Assembly: GCA_019752635.1 (NCBI GenBank)
Contig: JAIELX010000062.1
Location: forward strand, 1-61,045
Length of the DNA: 61,045 nucleotides
Reading direction: 5' to 3'
Source of the DNA: Candidatus Obscuribacterales bacterium
GTDB lineage: Bacteria; Cyanobacteriota; Vampirovibrionia; Obscuribacterales; Obscuribacteraceae
Of this stretch, positions 25,072 through 34,358 are shown piece by piece. The position numbers and the translations under genes were made by a program. The notes under the pieces were generated by a model, which was not told where the DNA came from, searched no databases, and worked only from the letters and a program-made list of their open reading frames with translations. Position 1 is the first letter of the stretch; each line of letters starts with the position of its first letter.

Positions 25072-26385
25072 CTAGCAGATCGGGTCGGGACTGCGACTAA
25101 TCTCTCTCATCGGATCAATTTTCGCGGCCTGATACATCTCTTTTTCCAGTTCATAGAACAAATTCTCCCACGACCAACGCCGCTCCACGAATGCTCGCGC
25201 GGCCGCGCCTAACTCCTCACGCCTTTGCGGCGAACGCAGCAAGTAAACTACGGCCTTAGCGAACTCAGTTGCATTCTCGCAAACCAGCAGATCCTTATCG
25301 GCCGCGCAACCGATACCCTCAATTGCGACGGGCGTTGCAACAATTGGTTTACCGCTTGCCATGAACTCTAGAAGTTTGTTTTGCATGCCCGCCCCCGCCA
25401 AAACCGGGTTAACACATACCGCAGCTCGCGCAATGTACTCGGCTGGATCGGGAACTTCACCGATAACATCGATGTTGTTTCGACCATGCAAAGCAGTAAC
25501 TTCGCTGCGCGGCGCCCGACCAACAATCAGAAGCTTAGCGTCGGGCTCCTCATTTAAAACTAATGGCCAAACGTTCTTGGCGAACCAGCAAATGGCATGA
25601 ACATTAGTATTCGTGCGCAACACACCAGAGAAGACTATGGTTTTGGGTTCAGCTCTATCAGTATCGACACTGGAGAATCGCTTTAAATCGACACCGTGAG
25701 GCACAAGCACGGCATTTGAAATTTGTGGCAGTTTAAAGTGAACGCGCCACTTGTCAATCTCCTTCAAATCACTGGCTCCAATCAGCACCACGCGATCAAA
25801 ATCATCAGGAACCTGCGATTCATACCGGCAAATGCGAGGATACTCAAACGAATAAATCAAGCGATCCCTGCCGGAGCCGAACGTCTCTAGCATTCGTCGA
25901 ATATTGAGGGTTTGCGACAGCTGCATTGCCAAGAACCTTACAGCTGGACTCGTTCTCAAATTGCGCGTGCACTCGGCGCTTCGGATGTAGTAGCTGTAGC
26001 CAACGTCGTATACTTGCCGAGAACAAGCTTCCCTAACCGCGTCTATCTGCCTCTGATTGTAAAAATAGCCGACTTGCAGCGGCCAGCCCTTCAACAGCGC
26101 TTTGATTAAACCTCGCGCGATATCGATTAAGCGGTGTTTCGTGACGGTTACGGAAGAGCAACGATCTTTGAGCCATCGCACCTCTTCTACGCCGGGATTC
26201 TCATTCGAGTCCAACACGAAAAGATCAACCTTGTGTCCACGTTGGTGCAAAAATTGCAAAAAGTAAGAAACCGTCATCTGGTCGGCGCGCTTCATCGGCA
26301 GCGGCATCCGGCTATAGACGAAAAGAAAACGCAAAGGGACGTCAGACGGCGTAACATTTAAAACCGGAGGGATGTGCGCACTCAT
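25072..26385 (-). CDS. Glycosyltransferase, GT4 family
   Basis: A 437-residue GT-B retaining glycosyltransferase. The N-terminal domain (FLFVYSRMPLPMKRADQMT) resembles the sugar transferases of exosortase/PEP-CTERM polysaccharide loci. The C-terminal nucleotide-sugar domain has VFSGVLRTNTNVHAICWFAK, AKLLIVGRAP and NPVLAGAGMQNKLLEFMASG, where the final Glu binds the donor. It transfers an unknown sugar from a nucleotide donor to a lipid- or glycan-linked acceptor at the inner face of the membrane. Its start overlaps the dehydrogenase stop (ATGA, 26382-26385), making it the last gene of the coupled leftward arm. It ends one base from the convergent FAD enzyme. Confidence 0.88.
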   Translation of the reverse strand: MSAHIPPVLNVTPSDVPLRFLFVYSRMPLPMKRADQMTVSYFLQFLHQRGHKVDLFVLDSNENPGVEEVRWLKDRCSSVTVTKHRLIDIARGLIKALLKGWPLQVGYFYNQRQIDAVREACSRQVYDVGYSYYIRSAECTRNLRTSPAVRFLAMQLSQTLNIRRMLETFGSGRDRLIYSFEYPRICRYESQVPDDFDRVVLIGASDLKEIDKWRVHFKLPQISNAVLVPHGVDLKRFSSVDTDRAEPKTIVFSGVLRTNTNVHAICWFAKNVWPLVLNEEPDAKLLIVGRAPRSEVTALHGRNNIDVIGEVPDPAEYIARAAVCVNPVLAGAGMQNKLLEFMASGKPIVATPVAIEGIGCAADKDLLVCENATEFAKAVVYLLRSPQRREELGAAARAFVERRWSWENLFYELEKEMYQAAKIDPMREISRSPDPIC

Positions 26386-27662
26386 TTCAAAATGTCGATC
26401 CTTATTACAGGAACCCCCCTGACCTGCGCCGCATCCAGCACCGGTTTCACAGACTTACCAATCACGACAAGCCCGGCACTATCGAGAATGTCACCCGGCT
26501 TGTGATGCATAAGCTGCCGGTAGACAGGCAACTTCTGCTCAATGTAAGCCAAGTTGGCCCCCACCAAATTCTCCTCGTTCAAATCTGGATCATAGATTCG
26601 CACGGTAACACCATTGTCCAGCAAACTACAAACCAAATCGAGCATGGGGCTTTCGCGCAAGTCGTCGGAGCCGCTCTTAAATGAAAGTCCCACTATCAAT
26701 ACATGTCCATTTGCCGGCAAGCGATTGAGAACACTCATGGCAATGTGATTTTTATGGGCTATGTTGCTATACCACACAGCATCGAGCAACGTTGCTTCCA
26801 CTGAGTTTTGCCTAGAAAGCGCGGCCAGTGCTCGCAAATCTTTCGGTAGGCAAGAGCCGCCAAAAGCGTTGCCCGGTCGTAAGTACTTCTCCGAAATGTT
26901 GAGCTTCTTGTCTGAGAGAAACATGTCGAAGACCTGGTCAATCGACACGCCCGTGGCCTGGCAGATACGTCCGACTTCATTGGCAAATGTCACCTTCAGG
27001 GCATGGAAGCTGTTGTCAACCATTTTTACCATTTCGGCCGATTTAATCTGAGTAAAAAAGCGTGGCGCGTCGATGTCATCGTAGAGTCCATAAAGGTTGC
27101 AAGAAGCTCCCGGAACTCTTTCCCCAATTACGATTCGAGCAGGACTGAAATAATCTTCAACAGCGGTAGCCTCGCGCATGAACTCAGGATTGAAAACAAC
27201 TTCGTACCGTGTTCCCGGTGGCTCCTCCGCCCCCTCTTGCATGTGGGGAATCACCACGTTCTCAATGGTGCCGGGGGAGACAGTACTGCGATAGACGCAA
27301 AGCAACGGTTTGCGCTGCCCCGAACGCAGTGCGACCAACTGGCCGAGCTGACGGGCCACGGACTTCAAGCTGTTAATGTTATAAGTACCGTCAGGGCGAA
27401 CAGGTGTCGAAACAGCGATTATTGCAATATCGGCGGTCTCGATATGCTCCTCCGCCGTTAATTGCGCAATCAATCGTCCTTGCTCCAAGCCGGTCTGCAA
27501 TAGCTCAGCCAAGCCCGGCTCAGTCACGGTCGGTTTGCCGGCCGCAAGGGCGTTAACCTTCTCAGCGTTGGTGTCAAGCCCCACGATCTCATGCCCTTGC
27601 CTCAGCAAACAAGCAGCAGTTGTGCACCCCACATACCCAAGCCCAAAAACCAGAATCTTCAA
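26382..27662 (-). CDS. UDP-glucose/GDP-mannose 6-dehydrogenase
   Basis: NAD-dependent four-electron oxidation of a nucleotide hexose to the uronic acid, supplying glucuronate- or mannuronate-type residues for the polysaccharide. Rossmann start VFGLGYVGCTT (GxGxxG at 7-12); IIAVSTPVRPDGTYNINSL; VVFNPEFMREATAVEDYFSP; the central helix SAEMVKMVDNSFHALKVTFA; catalytic C271 in NAFGGSCLPKD; and a C-terminal NAD/sugar domain. The FMREATAVEDY phrase is closer to GDP-mannose dehydrogenase (AlgD) than to Ugd, but by eye I cannot fix the substrate. The start is TTG 27662 with GAGGTGG just upstream. 426 residues. Coupled to the GT4 gene downstream. Confidence 0.92.
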   Translation of the reverse strand: MKILVFGLGYVGCTTAACLLRQGHEIVGLDTNAEKVNALAAGKPTVTEPGLAELLQTGLEQGRLIAQLTAEEHIETADIAIIAVSTPVRPDGTYNINSLKSVARQLGQLVALRSGQRKPLLCVYRSTVSPGTIENVVIPHMQEGAEEPPGTRYEVVFNPEFMREATAVEDYFSPARIVIGERVPGASCNLYGLYDDIDAPRFFTQIKSAEMVKMVDNSFHALKVTFANEVGRICQATGVSIDQVFDMFLSDKKLNISEKYLRPGNAFGGSCLPKDLRALAALSRQNSVEATLLDAVWYSNIAHKNHIAMSVLNRLPANGHVLIVGLSFKSGSDDLRESPMLDLVCSLLDNGVTVRIYDPDLNEENLVGANLAYIEQKLPVYRQLMHHKPGDILDSAGLVVIGKSVKPVLDAAQVRGVPVIRIDILK

Positions 27663-27670
27663 TTACCACC

Positions 27671-29458
27671 TCATTCGTTCCGTGCAAGCGCACGTGCAAG
27701 CGATTCGAAACTCATCTGCTCAAGCTCCCCCTGATCATACAAGAACAACAAAGCCAAGTACCGAAGATCTCCGGAAATTGTCGGGCGGACAGTGATCAGG
27801 CAGACCGGTGCTGACAAATTGAACTCGGGGTACCAACAGTCGTTTTGCACTGAATCGATTGTGCCACTGGAACAAACCAACCTGACCTTGCTGGGCCCGT
27901 CGATAAGTCGCAATTCGTTAGCAGACTCGAGTCTGCTTACCAACCAGTTTTCCGGAATTCTTAAATACGTGACTTCGTCGTCACGAGCGGTCCCCTGCCA
28001 AACGTCGACAATCGCAAAGCACCGGCCAGGAACCATTCCCAGATAACGCTTCACAGTTACCCCTAGGTGACTGTAGCCATTTTGAACGCCTGCACACCAA
28101 AGAGGCATGAATCCATCAAGCCCCACCGTCCGCAGGGGTCTGGCATAACCTCTTCGTCCGACCCTGAACGACAACCAGAACTCGATGGGCTCGGCCTTTG
28201 CAAGGGCAGGCCCGTTATGCGAGGAAGCCGACCGACAAAGATCGCGCAGTGCACCGGCCGAGTACGTCGGGGTTCCATAGTCGACCAGAAGCCGTTTGCC
28301 ATCAACCGAAGCTTCGACGGAAAGAAAGTCTGCGTGAGCATGCCCCGGATTTAAGTCGGGTCCACAAGCACCGCAATCAAAGATTAGTGCTTCGCGAGTT
28401 CCTTCAAGTCTAATGTAACCGGCATCGGTGAGTGCATGCAGCCCGGGCAGCGCCGACGCAGGAACAAGGGCGGAGGCCGGTGGTGCCTCCCCCAGCCAGG
28501 CATCATTGAACAAGGCAACGTCTCCGTCCGGGTGACTGAGAATTGACAAGGCTCTTTCCATTGAACTAATGGTGCTTTCAATCAAAGCTGCGCACGAAGG
28601 GGACCAAATTTTAGCGTCTCGAAGTATGCGAAGGTCCAACAGGGCCAGCGCATGATACATGGGCGATAACTCGCTATGGCAACCGTCTGCCAATATGTTT
28701 TGTTCCAGCGATTTTACAAGTTCAGCCTCCAACCAATCAAATGCCGGGGTGACGCCACCTACAGAAGCGGCATAAACCGAAAGCGCCGTAAAATTTTTCA
28801 ACAAATGGTTGAACTGCAGCTCATACTCTAAATTATCGAGTAAAACTGCAACGCACAAACGAATATGATCACTGAGAGTTTTTGCCGCCGCCCCGGCCAG
28901 ACTCCCGCCAGCGGCCCGAAAGAGTGAAGCGGCGCTAATGAGATTAACGATTCTATGACTGACTGCGTAAGGGTTCCAGCAATCTCGAAAAACAGCCGGG
29001 TTCGAAAATGGATTGGCGGTTTCCATATCTTCGATCAATGCGCCGGCGAATTGCAGATCCTCCGCATTACCGCCGACCAACATCGGAACTAAATAACCTA
29101 CATAGTACAAGTTTAGCTTCCAGAGCGGGTTTGTTCCCTCCGCCAGATCGACATTCCAATCGACCTTTCCTTCCGCGAACACAACTTCCCGATTGAGAAA
29201 GTGAAAACGAAAATTGCGAAAGTCGTGCAAATGTTTCTCGTGAGGCTGCTGCAGAAGCCTCACATGGTGCGAAATGCGATGTACCGCTTCCAACGCGTAA
29301 TCAGGCTCGGGCAATTGCAAGGCATATGCGCGCAATCGCGGTTCCCACACTTTGACAAAGCGAGCAGCTAGCATCCTGCGTCCGCGTTTGACTATTCTCT
29401 GGCTAATCTGATTTACCGACAGATATCTGACGGTACGTAACAATCGCCCAACGTTCAT
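27671..29458 (-). CDS. Heparinase II/III family protein
   Basis: A 595-residue protein with the two-part architecture of heparinase II/III and related uronate lyases: an N-terminal (alpha/alpha) toroid (PLWKLNLYYVGYLVPMLVGG; WNPYAVSHRIVNLI; ADGCHSELSPMYHALALLDL, containing the conserved His/Tyr pair) and a C-terminal beta-sandwich (FDCGACGPDLNPGHAHADFL, GKRLLVDYGTPTYSAG, SSHNGPAL). Members in polysaccharide loci are thought to trim or remodel uronate-containing chains. No signal peptide is obvious. ATG 29458 overlaps the upstream stop (ATGA), so it is chosen over the more distant starts up to 29497. Its presence next to a hexuronate-making dehydrogenase is coherent. Confidence 0.88.
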   Translation of the reverse strand: MNVGRLLRTVRYLSVNQISQRIVKRGRRMLAARFVKVWEPRLRAYALQLPEPDYALEAVHRISHHVRLLQQPHEKHLHDFRNFRFHFLNREVVFAEGKVDWNVDLAEGTNPLWKLNLYYVGYLVPMLVGGNAEDLQFAGALIEDMETANPFSNPAVFRDCWNPYAVSHRIVNLISAASLFRAAGGSLAGAAAKTLSDHIRLCVAVLLDNLEYELQFNHLLKNFTALSVYAASVGGVTPAFDWLEAELVKSLEQNILADGCHSELSPMYHALALLDLRILRDAKIWSPSCAALIESTISSMERALSILSHPDGDVALFNDAWLGEAPPASALVPASALPGLHALTDAGYIRLEGTREALIFDCGACGPDLNPGHAHADFLSVEASVDGKRLLVDYGTPTYSAGALRDLCRSASSHNGPALAKAEPIEFWLSFRVGRRGYARPLRTVGLDGFMPLWCAGVQNGYSHLGVTVKRYLGMVPGRCFAIVDVWQGTARDDEVTYLRIPENWLVSRLESANELRLIDGPSKVRLVCSSGTIDSVQNDCWYPEFNLSAPVCLITVRPTISGDLRYLALLFLYDQGELEQMSFESLARALARNE

Positions 29459-31614
29459 AACAGAATCGTCTGTCCGCTGCGTAACGACTCCAGACAAGCT
29501 AAATTAGCCTGAGTAGTCTCTACAAGCTCTTGCTCGTCTATCGGCGCACGCGTACCATTTTGCACGGCATCGAGGAACGCTTGAACCTCGGCCTTATGTC
29601 CTTTGTCTTGTCCCGTATAACTAACGGCGTTTATGACTTTTCCATTGGTGACAATCTTCGACTTGCGAAAGTCTTCTATTTGAAGCACTTGTCCACCGAC
29701 GTAGCATTCCACCAGTTCCTTACCAAAGGACGTGTCTCCCATTGCAGTATAGGCGATTGTGGCCAGGCTGCCATCGGCAAATTTAAGGCTAACACTCAAG
29801 TCTTCACTGACGCTTGTGGCGGAGCGCGCCGAAGTTGCGCTGACACTACAGATAGTGCAACCGGCCAAGAATCGACAGAGATCGATGAAGTGGCACAATT
29901 CACCCATTATGCGCCCATGATTGTCGTCATACTGAGCCTGTCTCACTTCCTCATCAAGCGCGCCGGCGTTAACGCGCATAAGAATGAACTTCGGCTCCTT
30001 AGATTGCGAGAGCCTGTCACGCAACACTTTGGCCGCAGGAGCAAACCGCCGGTTGAAGCCAACTTGAAAAAAAGCCTGGCTCTCATTGCGAGTCTCCACT
30101 ATTGAATTGAGTTCCTCACGCGAAAGGCACAACGGTTTTTCAACCAGAACACTTTTGCCGGCGGCCAATGCACGCTTAACCAAGTCAGCATGGTTCCCGG
30201 GAGGCGTTACCACGAGGACGGCGTTTATGTCATTATTCGAAAAAATATCTTCGATATCCGCTGATGCCTTCTGAAAGCCAAAGCGCTCCTGCGAATCCTG
30301 CGATGAACTTCCGCGCTGCGTGACGATGGTATCAAGCACGCATTTGCTGTTGGCTCTAAACTCAGGTAGCAAAATTGTCTTGGCGAAACTGCCCGCTCCG
30401 ATGACACCCAATCGCACTACGTTCTGTACGCGGCCCGTACCATCAGGCTTAACGATCACTGGACCGGACTTTACCGGTGCGTTGTATTGCAAAATCACTC
30501 CCAGATGAGGTTCACGATTCTCCACCACCAGATCGTAAGCTTCAAGGCACCGTTCAAAGTCGAACCGGTGCGTCACCAATTCTTTAACGTTGAGCTTTTT
30601 GCGGTCTCGAGCATCGGGCGACATCAGGCGAAGCACCTCTTCCAAGTTTTCTGTTTCTGTCCAACGCACCCAGCCTTCGGGATATTTGAGTCCACGACGT
30701 TCATAGTCATTGTCGTAGCGGCCCGGACCATATGATCGCGAAACTATGAGCGAAAGCTCCTTCTTCATGTAATCGCGCAAAGGGAAAGTGGTGCCGGTGT
30801 TCCCCACTAAAATTATTTTCGCTCGATCACGCGCAATGGCACCGGCAGTTTCCAGCGGAGCAGACGATTCAGTGGCAGCTGCGACAATAACAGAATCACA
30901 GCCAAAGCTGCTCCACGAATTGAGTAACTTAACCGGCGTTCCTTCCGACAGATTGCAACAAAATTCGGCGCCAAGCCTTTCGGCCAGTTCCAGTCGCGCA
31001 GGATTGTAATCAAGCGCCACTACGCGCGCACCGGAAAGCACAGCTAATTGCAAGCAAAGCTGACCAACCAGCCCCATGCCCAATATTGCAACGCGGTCGC
31101 CCAGTGCTACATTGGCGTTGCGAACACCGTGCAGCGAAATCGAAGCTAGCGTCGCAAAGCTTGCTTCCTCATCCGATACGCCATGCGGTACAGGCGCTAC
31201 CAGATTGCGAGGGACCAGATTGACACCGGCGTGATTCGCGATGCCTGCGCCGGCAATGGCAACGCGCTGACCGACATGAAACTGTCCTTCCATCCCCGGT
31301 CCCACTTCAAGCACATTTCCACACGCAGAGTAACCCAACGGCAAAGGCTCATCTAACCGAGCAAGTACGGCCTTTATCGTTGCTTCCAGACCATCACGTT
31401 GAAGTTTGTCAAACACTTTGCGCACCAAATCCGGTCGTGACTTTGCTTTGTCGGCCAGGTTCTTTTTCGCAAACTGCACGACCATTCGTTCGGTGCCGGC
31501 AGAAATGAGCGATGCAGTCGATTGCACCAGCAAGCAGCCAGACTTGACCTTTTGCACAGGAACGTCCTTGACGGTAAGTTTTCCTGTCCGCGCACTCTGA
31601 ATGATTTGCTTCAA
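29455..31614 (-). CDS. Two-domain oxidoreductase: zinc-type alcohol dehydrogenase fused to Gfo/Idh/MocA
   Basis: A 719-residue fusion. Residues 1-380 are an MDR dehydrogenase with the GroES-like start, LGYSACGNVLEVGPGMEG and a Rossmann segment VAILGMGLVGQLCLQLA. Residues about 390-719 are a Gfo/Idh/MocA sugar oxidoreductase: RLGVIGAGSFAKTILLPEFR, AVLVVTPPGNHADLVKRALA, KSVLVEKPLCLS (the EKP motif) and GELCHFIDLCRFLAG with the catalytic His. Such bi-domain proteins recur in polysaccharide loci beside heparinase-like genes, but their substrate is not known to me. The start is TTG 31614 behind a strong GAGGAGGT, which overlaps the asnB stop region. Overlaps the heparinase gene by ATGA. Confidence 0.92.
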   Translation of the reverse strand: MKQIIQSARTGKLTVKDVPVQKVKSGCLLVQSTASLISAGTERMVVQFAKKNLADKAKSRPDLVRKVFDKLQRDGLEATIKAVLARLDEPLPLGYSACGNVLEVGPGMEGQFHVGQRVAIAGAGIANHAGVNLVPRNLVAPVPHGVSDEEASFATLASISLHGVRNANVALGDRVAILGMGLVGQLCLQLAVLSGARVVALDYNPARLELAERLGAEFCCNLSEGTPVKLLNSWSSFGCDSVIVAAATESSAPLETAGAIARDRAKIILVGNTGTTFPLRDYMKKELSLIVSRSYGPGRYDNDYERRGLKYPEGWVRWTETENLEEVLRLMSPDARDRKKLNVKELVTHRFDFERCLEAYDLVVENREPHLGVILQYNAPVKSGPVIVKPDGTGRVQNVVRLGVIGAGSFAKTILLPEFRANSKCVLDTIVTQRGSSSQDSQERFGFQKASADIEDIFSNNDINAVLVVTPPGNHADLVKRALAAGKSVLVEKPLCLSREELNSIVETRNESQAFFQVGFNRRFAPAAKVLRDRLSQSKEPKFILMRVNAGALDEEVRQAQYDDNHGRIMGELCHFIDLCRFLAGCTICSVSATSARSATSVSEDLSVSLKFADGSLATIAYTAMGDTSFGKELVECYVGGQVLQIEDFRKSKIVTNGKVINAVSYTGQDKGHKAEVQAFLDAVQNGTRAPIDEQELVETTQANLACLESLRSGQTILL

Positions 31615-31623
31615 ACGACCTCC

Positions 31624-33531
31624 TCAATTTCCCGATCTGTTTACGGCTCGCACGGGACGCGCCGACAGTTCCCTGCACCACGACTCAACGGCCATTATGG
31701 ACAACAATGTAGCAGCAACGTCCCCTGTGCCGGATTGAAATTCACTACGAAGACTCAGCACGCAGGACGGATCAAATAGTCCCCTGTTTTGCACCGTCGT
31801 TGCATCGGTTAGATCAAGCAACAACTCTCGTCCTTCGTGGGCGAGCCAATGGCGCAAAGGCAGACCGAAACCCTGTTTCGGTCTCGTAAGAACAGATGCC
31901 GGCAGACGGTCGCTCTGCGATTGACGTAAGATTTTTTTTGTTTGCCTAATGTCAATCTTGCAACTGGTTGGCAGATGCATGGCAAATTCAACCAGGCGAC
32001 GATCTATAAGCGGCACTCTAATCTCAACGCCTGCACGCATGCCCATTTTATCGGCATAATTCAAGTTCTGATCCGGCAAGAAACCATTCAGTTCCAGGTC
32101 GAGCACACGAGTAACGGGATCATATCCTTTGCTTTGCAAAAGGCATTCCTGCATTGCCGGTTGATCGGCGAAAAGCGATGAAGATCCTTTCAGCAAAGCA
32201 AGACGCTCCGGCGCGCGCGTTGCGGAAAAGCTCATCGACTCACAAAGCAGCTGCTCCGCGTCCAACTTGAACAGATCGCCCAAACGACGCAGCCTTCTTC
32301 CCAGGACATTGGCTGGAGGCACCTGCGAAGCCAAACTTCCAATGATTCCACGCAATGGCGGTGGCACCATCGTGTGGGCCAATATGGCGGTGTGGCGTCC
32401 GTAGCCGGTGAACAGGTCGTCCCCCCCGACTCCGGACATCAGCACGGTGATCCCGTTTGCGCGAGCAGCTGCGGCCAATTGAAAAGTTTGCAACGCTGAA
32501 AAATCAGCGGTAGGCTCATCAAGCGCCCACAGCATTGGACCGAATTCCTCTGCTAAATTTGCGCTACTCGGTACATCTACGATACCGACACCTAATCTCT
32601 GCGCTACCAAATTCGCATAGCGGGGATCATCGCCAAAGTTGTCCGTGACTCCCGCCCGCGCGACAACGGAGCAAAATGTTTTGATTGAAGCGGGTTCGCG
32701 GATCCTGCACATCGATGCCACTATAGCCGAGGAATCAACTCCGCCCGACAACAACGCTCCAACGGGAACATCGGATGTCATCTGATCCTGCACTACCTTA
32801 TCCAGCAATTCAAGAAGTTCAGCTGCAGTGTGATTGGAAGTATGGCGCGGCAGCGGTGTTCGATAGTAACGCCCTACCTGCGTGCGGCCGCCGCCGAATA
32901 CCTTGAGCCAATGCCCCGGGCGCAATTTCTTGATTGCCTTCAACATAGTACCGGTTCCCGCCGACCAGATGAACCCGACGTGATTCAGCACGGACTGCTC
33001 ATCGATGGCACGTGGTACATCAGGACAACAGACCAGCGCTTTGAGTTCGGATGCAAACAAGAACCCGCCCGGCAGCTCCGCATAGTAAAATGGCTTCACT
33101 CCTAGATGATCCCGTGCGGCGAAGAGAGAACCATCGGCCTTGTTGTAAATGCAAAAGGCAAAGATTCCGTCCAGCAGAGACAGCATTTCCTCCCCGTGCC
33201 TCATGTAGAGCCTCAACAGAACCTCGGTATCACCGGAGGACGCGAACAATTCGCCGGCCGCCTCAAGGCTCTGCCTCAGATGCCTGAAGTTATAAATCTC
33301 ACCATTAAACGTTACGACGTACTGCCCGCAAGGGCTGAGCATCGGCTGCGCAGCAGCCGACGAAAGATCAAGGATGGATAACCTTGTATGAGCAAGCCCA
33401 ACGAGATCGCCAGCAGTTGATTTGTCGAGAAACTTACCGTTTCCATCCGGTCCACGATGCGATAGCGACGACATCATTTCGGTTAGAACTTCATCATTCC
33501 ATTTCCCGAGGAAACCCGCTATGCCGCACAT
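31624..33531 (-). CDS. asnB: Asparagine synthase (glutamine-hydrolysing) family amidotransferase
   Basis: 635 residues. An N-terminal Ntn glutaminase domain begins with the obligatory MCGIAGFLG (C2 is the nucleophile after Met removal), with LSHRGPDG, TFNGEIYN and the SGDTEVLL stretch. The synthetase domain has the pyrophosphatase loop SGGVDSSAI (262-270). ATG 33531 must be the true start because C2 has to be N-terminal; the open frame 11 codons further out is not used. In polysaccharide loci these enzymes often amidate a uronic acid or transfer ammonia to a sugar rather than make free asparagine, so the substrate here is uncertain. First gene of the leftward arm; diverges from the acyltransferase gene. 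Confidence 0.92.
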   Translation of the reverse strand: MCGIAGFLGKWNDEVLTEMMSSLSHRGPDGNGKFLDKSTAGDLVGLAHTRLSILDLSSAAAQPMLSPCGQYVVTFNGEIYNFRHLRQSLEAAGELFASSGDTEVLLRLYMRHGEEMLSLLDGIFAFCIYNKADGSLFAARDHLGVKPFYYAELPGGFLFASELKALVCCPDVPRAIDEQSVLNHVGFIWSAGTGTMLKAIKKLRPGHWLKVFGGGRTQVGRYYRTPLPRHTSNHTAAELLELLDKVVQDQMTSDVPVGALLSGGVDSSAIVASMCRIREPASIKTFCSVVARAGVTDNFGDDPRYANLVAQRLGVGIVDVPSSANLAEEFGPMLWALDEPTADFSALQTFQLAAAARANGITVLMSGVGGDDLFTGYGRHTAILAHTMVPPPLRGIIGSLASQVPPANVLGRRLRRLGDLFKLDAEQLLCESMSFSATRAPERLALLKGSSSLFADQPAMQECLLQSKGYDPVTRVLDLELNGFLPDQNLNYADKMGMRAGVEIRVPLIDRRLVEFAMHLPTSCKIDIRQTKKILRQSQSDRLPASVLTRPKQGFGLPLRHWLAHEGRELLLDLTDATTVQNRGLFDPSCVLSLRSEFQSGTGDVAATLLSIMAVESWCRELSARPVRAVNRSGN

Positions 33532-33713
33532 TTTGGTCCCATCCGCGCCGATCGAAATAGACACCCCGAAGTCAAGCGGCGGTCAACACCAGCCGACGGC
33601 CTCAAACTACCGTGTCTAAAATATACCCGTCTTTTCCAACGACGCATACGGATTATGCTGCATGCTCATGTAGACGTCCAGCTTGCGGCAATTTCGCCGA
33701 AGAACGGGAAATG

Positions 33714-33741
33714 CCGACATCGGCGCGCGATGCCTTATAAT
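33714..33741 (+). promoter_or_regulatory. Candidate sigma-70-type promoter of the rightward polysaccharide arm
   Basis: A perfect TATAAT at 33736-33741 with CCGACA (four of six consensus bases) at 33714-33719, spacing 16 bp. A transcript starting about 7 bp later would have a leader of some 20 nt carrying the AGGAC site before ATG 33768. It lies in the 236-bp gap between the divergent asnB and acyltransferase genes. Motif match only. Confidence 0.5.
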
Positions 33742-33767
33742 GACATTGTCACTGTTGTACCAGGACA

Positions 33768-34355
33768 ATGTCAAAGAATAAGCTTAAAACTTACAGCCAA
33801 CCGGATCGTCACACATCGGCGTTCAGTTTTAAAGATAGAGCCGTTCGCTGGATCTGGTACTACTGCTGGGGTCTCTTTTGTGCATGGACGCCGCCGCCTC
33901 TCAACAGCTGGCGGCTAATGTGGTTGAAGCTATTCGGATGCAAAATAGAAGGTTCGCCGTTCGTCCATCCTCGAGCAATAATCGATCTCCCATGGAATCT
34001 GATACTGAAGAAAAACTGCAGCATGGGCGATCGGGCTCATGCTTACACTCTGGACATTGTCGAAATAGAAGAAGATGCCACGGTCGCACAAGAGGTTTAT
34101 CTGTGCACGGGGACGCACAAACTCGACGACCCCTGCCTGCCACTGCAAACGGCGCCAATAAAAGTGGGCAAAGATAGTTTTATTTGCGCCAGAGCCTTCA
34201 TAATGCCGGGAGTGGAAATAGGCGAAGGCGCGGTGGTAGGAGCTTGTGCCGTGATCTCCTCTCATGTTCCGCCCTGGACCGTTTGGGCAGGCAATCCGGC
34301 TCGGTTTATAAAAGACCGCGTTTACCCCAAAGAATCAAAAGCCGACAAGGTTTAG
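33768..34355 (+). CDS. Hexapeptide acyltransferase, WcaF-like
   Basis: A 195-residue left-handed parallel beta-helix acetyltransferase of the colanic acid WcaF / maltose O-acetyltransferase type. Hallmarks are the N-terminal WYYCWGLFCAWTPPPLNSWR, then LKLFGCKIEGSPFVHPRAII, the hexapeptide turns SMGDRAHAY and CTGTHKLDDP with the catalytic-type His, and the final VEIGEGAVVGACAVISSHVP plus WAGNPARFIKDR. It would put an acetyl group from acetyl-CoA on a glycan or lipid-linked sugar. ATG 33768 has AGGAC upstream. The next gene starts 3 bp after it ends, so the two are almost certainly co-transcribed. Confidence 0.9.
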   Translation: MSKNKLKTYSQPDRHTSAFSFKDRAVRWIWYYCWGLFCAWTPPPLNSWRLMWLKLFGCKIEGSPFVHPRAIIDLPWNLILKKNCSMGDRAHAYTLDIVEIEEDATVAQEVYLCTGTHKLDDPCLPLQTAPIKVGKDSFICARAFIMPGVEIGEGAVVGACAVISSHVPPWTVWAGNPARFIKDRVYPKESKADKV

Positions 34356-34358
34356 CGT

